A stretch of 15,386 nt of DNA from CAKVLS01 sp045605365. GTDB taxonomy: Bacteria > Bacillota > Clostridia > Christensenellales > UBA1242. The notes below the pieces were generated by a model. That model was not told the origin of the DNA. It did not search any database and worked only from the letters and a program-made list of their open reading frames with translations. The stretch lies in the NCBI GenBank assembly GCA_045605365.1, contig JAZUPV010000061.1, positions 1 through 15,386 of the forward strand, written 5' to 3'. The position numbers and the translations under genes are program-made. How positions within the stretch are numbered: position 1 is the stretch's first letter; each line of letters starts with the position of its first letter. Below, piece after piece: positions 13,917 through 15,386 of the stretch.

Positions 13917-15338
13917 ATGTCATTTTTTGATGTATTTCTAAATGTATTAGCAGTTTTAGGAATTATTGCACTTGGTGCATTTATTATCGTTTTCTTGTCA
14001 GATTTGTTAATTTCTGTTATTGACAACTCTAATGGTATCTTCTTTAAACGCAAAAAAACATCTAACGACGAAAACTATTCTCGTCCAAAGATGCTTAAAA
14101 ACGCTCCAGAAGAAGAATACGAACAAATCACTTATCAAGAACCAAAACCTGAAGAAAGAAATTTTGTAGAACAAAAACCAGAGCCAAAGCCTGAACCAAA
14201 ACAAGAACCTATCATCACAGAAGCTCCAAAAGAGACTTTTGATGGTATCGATTATGAAAAGGCTCGTGAAGAAGAACAACTTTTGAAAAAACAAAAAGGT
14301 CCTACAAAAGAGCAAGTTGAAGCTGCTGAACGTGAGAAAAACGCAGAAAGACTTAGAATTATCGAACAAAGACGTAAAGAATACGAAGAAGCTCAAAAAG
14401 CAAAAGAACAACCTAAGCCAGCTCCTGTTGTTGAAGAAGAACCTGAACTTAACGAAGAAGATATCAATAGCATTATTGCAGAAGTTTCTAAAGAAAGCCT
14501 AAAAGAAATCGAAGAAGAAGCTAGAATCAACGCAGAAAAAGAAGCTGAAGAAGCAAAACGTATCGCTAACGAAGAAAAAGCAAAACTATCAGAAGAAATC
14601 GAAGAGTTGAAACGTCAATTGGCTGAAGCTAACACTCAACTAAAAGACACCAACGCTCAACTACAAGAAACTCACACACGTCTAGCTTCTGCTAATGACC
14701 AAGTTGTATCTTTGACAAAACAAATCGAAGAAACTCCAGTAGTAGAAACAGTTGTTGCTGCTGCAGGTATGACTCGTGAAGAAATCGAAGAAAAACTAGT
14801 TGTACTAAGACAACGTCTAAAAGAAAACGAAAAAGAACTATCTATCAACAAAAAAGACTATATGCCACTTCGTAGAGTTAATGCTACACTTGAGAGTGAC
14901 AAGAAAAAGCTTAGAAGAAAAGAAGCTATCGTTGCTAAACAAAAAGTATTGCTTTATGGCGTAAACAACTATGTTGATATCGACGAAGAAAAAGCTAAGA
15001 AACTAGCAGAAGAACTAGACCTACTAGAAGGTTTGAGACTATCAGTTCAACACTGCGAAGAAGTTATGGCTGCTAACAAAGATAGATTCCCTATCTTAGA
15101 AAAAACAAACAAAATCTTGAAAAAGAACGTAGACGATATTAAGAGCGACATCGCTGATCTTGAAGCTCAACTAAAAGAAATGGATGAAGCTGACGCTAAT
15201 GACGATGCTGATACAACTACTGATACTAATACAGATATCGAAGTTGATATTGCTCCAGACGGTACAGTTTTTGTAGACGAAACCAGCGACGAAGACATCA
15301 TCGACATTGATAGCATTATCAATAGCCTAAACGACTAA
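13917..15338 (+). CDS. Uncharacterised membrane-anchored coiled-coil protein
   Basis: I do not recognise this 473-residue protein. AGGAGGA (13904-13910) sits 6 bases before the ATG at 13917. A frame starting at a TTG at 13896 is longer, but the ribosome binding site lies inside that extension. One hydrophobic helix spans about residues 8-36, followed by a basic stretch (FFKRKK), suggesting an N-terminal anchor with the bulk in the cytoplasm. Next come a Pro/Glu/Lys-rich linker (76-98, EPKPEPKQEP pattern), long charged coiled coils (115-165, 180-272), and a C-terminal helical region (285-422) with two similar units about 76 residues apart. A final acidic, Thr/Asp-rich tail (423-473) ends the protein. 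This anchor-linker-coil layout recalls envelope or cell-division scaffolds such as ZipA or EzrA, but no homology is claimed. No promoter is evident, so it may be read through from ssrA. Confidence 0.88.
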   Translation: MSFFDVFLNVLAVLGIIALGAFIIVFLSDLLISVIDNSNGIFFKRKKTSNDENYSRPKMLKNAPEEEYEQITYQEPKPEERNFVEQKPEPKPEPKQEPIITEAPKETFDGIDYEKAREEEQLLKKQKGPTKEQVEAAEREKNAERLRIIEQRRKEYEEAQKAKEQPKPAPVVEEEPELNEEDINSIIAEVSKESLKEIEEEARINAEKEAEEAKRIANEEKAKLSEEIEELKRQLAEANTQLKDTNAQLQETHTRLASANDQVVSLTKQIEETPVVETVVAAAGMTREEIEEKLVVLRQRLKENEKELSINKKDYMPLRRVNATLESDKKKLRRKEAIVAKQKVLLYGVNNYVDIDEEKAKKLAEELDLLEGLRLSVQHCEEVMAANKDRFPILEKTNKILKKNVDDIKSDIADLEAQLKEMDEADANDDADTTTDTNTDIEVDIAPDGTVFVDETSDEDIIDIDSIINSLND

Positions 15339-15386
15339 CAAATATTAAAAAACACACTTTTATAGAAGTCGGAGGCCAAGCGGTCT

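Noticed and set aside
14007..14411. A 134-codon - strand frame, very rich in Phe and Leu
   Set aside because: It is the antisense of Glu/Lys-rich codons of the coiled-coil gene; its composition is an artefact.
14317..14502. A 61-codon + strand frame inside the coiled-coil gene
   Set aside because: It overlaps the larger, well-supported gene in another frame and has no ribosome binding site; its Lys/Leu/Asn-rich content is a frame-shifted shadow.
1..15386. CRISPR arrays, insertion sequences, phage or defence genes
   Set aside because: I looked for spaced direct repeats, transposase motifs and nuclease or methylase motifs and saw none. Gene content is housekeeping throughout.

Overview
This is a contiguous stretch of housekeeping chromosome from an AT-rich, Gram-positive-type bacterium. 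It most likely belongs to the Firmicutes (Bacillota), probably an uncultured clostridial or related gut-type lineage. The evidence is an AbrB/SpoVT-type regulator beside a SpoVB/YabM-like flippase, the glycolysis-secG-rnr-smpB-ssrA gene order typical of Firmicutes, strong AGGAG-type ribosome binding sites, TTGACA/TATAAT promoters, and hairpin-plus-T-run terminators. TGA is used as a stop (end of spoVT), so this is not the Mycoplasma code. Every gene found lies on the + strand. I see no phage, transposon, CRISPR array or restriction genes.

Layout. (1) 1-1160: a promoter, an unrecognised 321-aa protein with one Sel1-like repeat and a very acidic tail, then a terminator. (2) 1205-3715: spoVT and its terminator, a SpoVB/YabM-like membrane flippase, and a divergent HU-like DNA-binding protein. 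The mazG/hslR/yabP/yabQ genes that often follow in spore-formers are absent. (3) 3770-4724: a tRNA-dihydrouridine synthase (dusB type) and its terminator. (4) 4876-9995: a Na+/phosphate symporter with a PhoU-like tail, followed closely by pgk, gpmI and tpiA, apparently as one operon. gap and eno are not in the window. (5) 10013-12843: a consensus promoter and a 71-residue two-helix membrane protein, then secG with its own promoter, then rnr (RNase R) behind a hairpin. (6) 12844-13869: a structured intergenic region, smpB, and a complete tmRNA gene (ssrA, 13528-13869) with four recognisable pseudoknots and a tag reading frame. (7) 13917-15338: an unrecognised membrane-anchored coiled-coil protein. 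The last ~20 bases look like the start of a structured RNA but are cut off.

How the genes fit together. The symporter supplies phosphate next to enzymes of lower glycolysis. SecG belongs to the Sec translocon. RNase R, SmpB and tmRNA form the trans-translation and nonstop-mRNA decay set. Most of the window is ordinary. The points most worth a second look are the tmRNA tag (ANNNSCLAAA, ending AAA rather than LAA), a C-to-U change in the conserved D-loop of the tmRNA, mutually exclusive RNA foldings upstream of smpB, a promoter whose start site falls inside a terminator stem before rnr, and a possible internal duplication in the last protein. I found no clear candidate for an entirely new multi-gene system.
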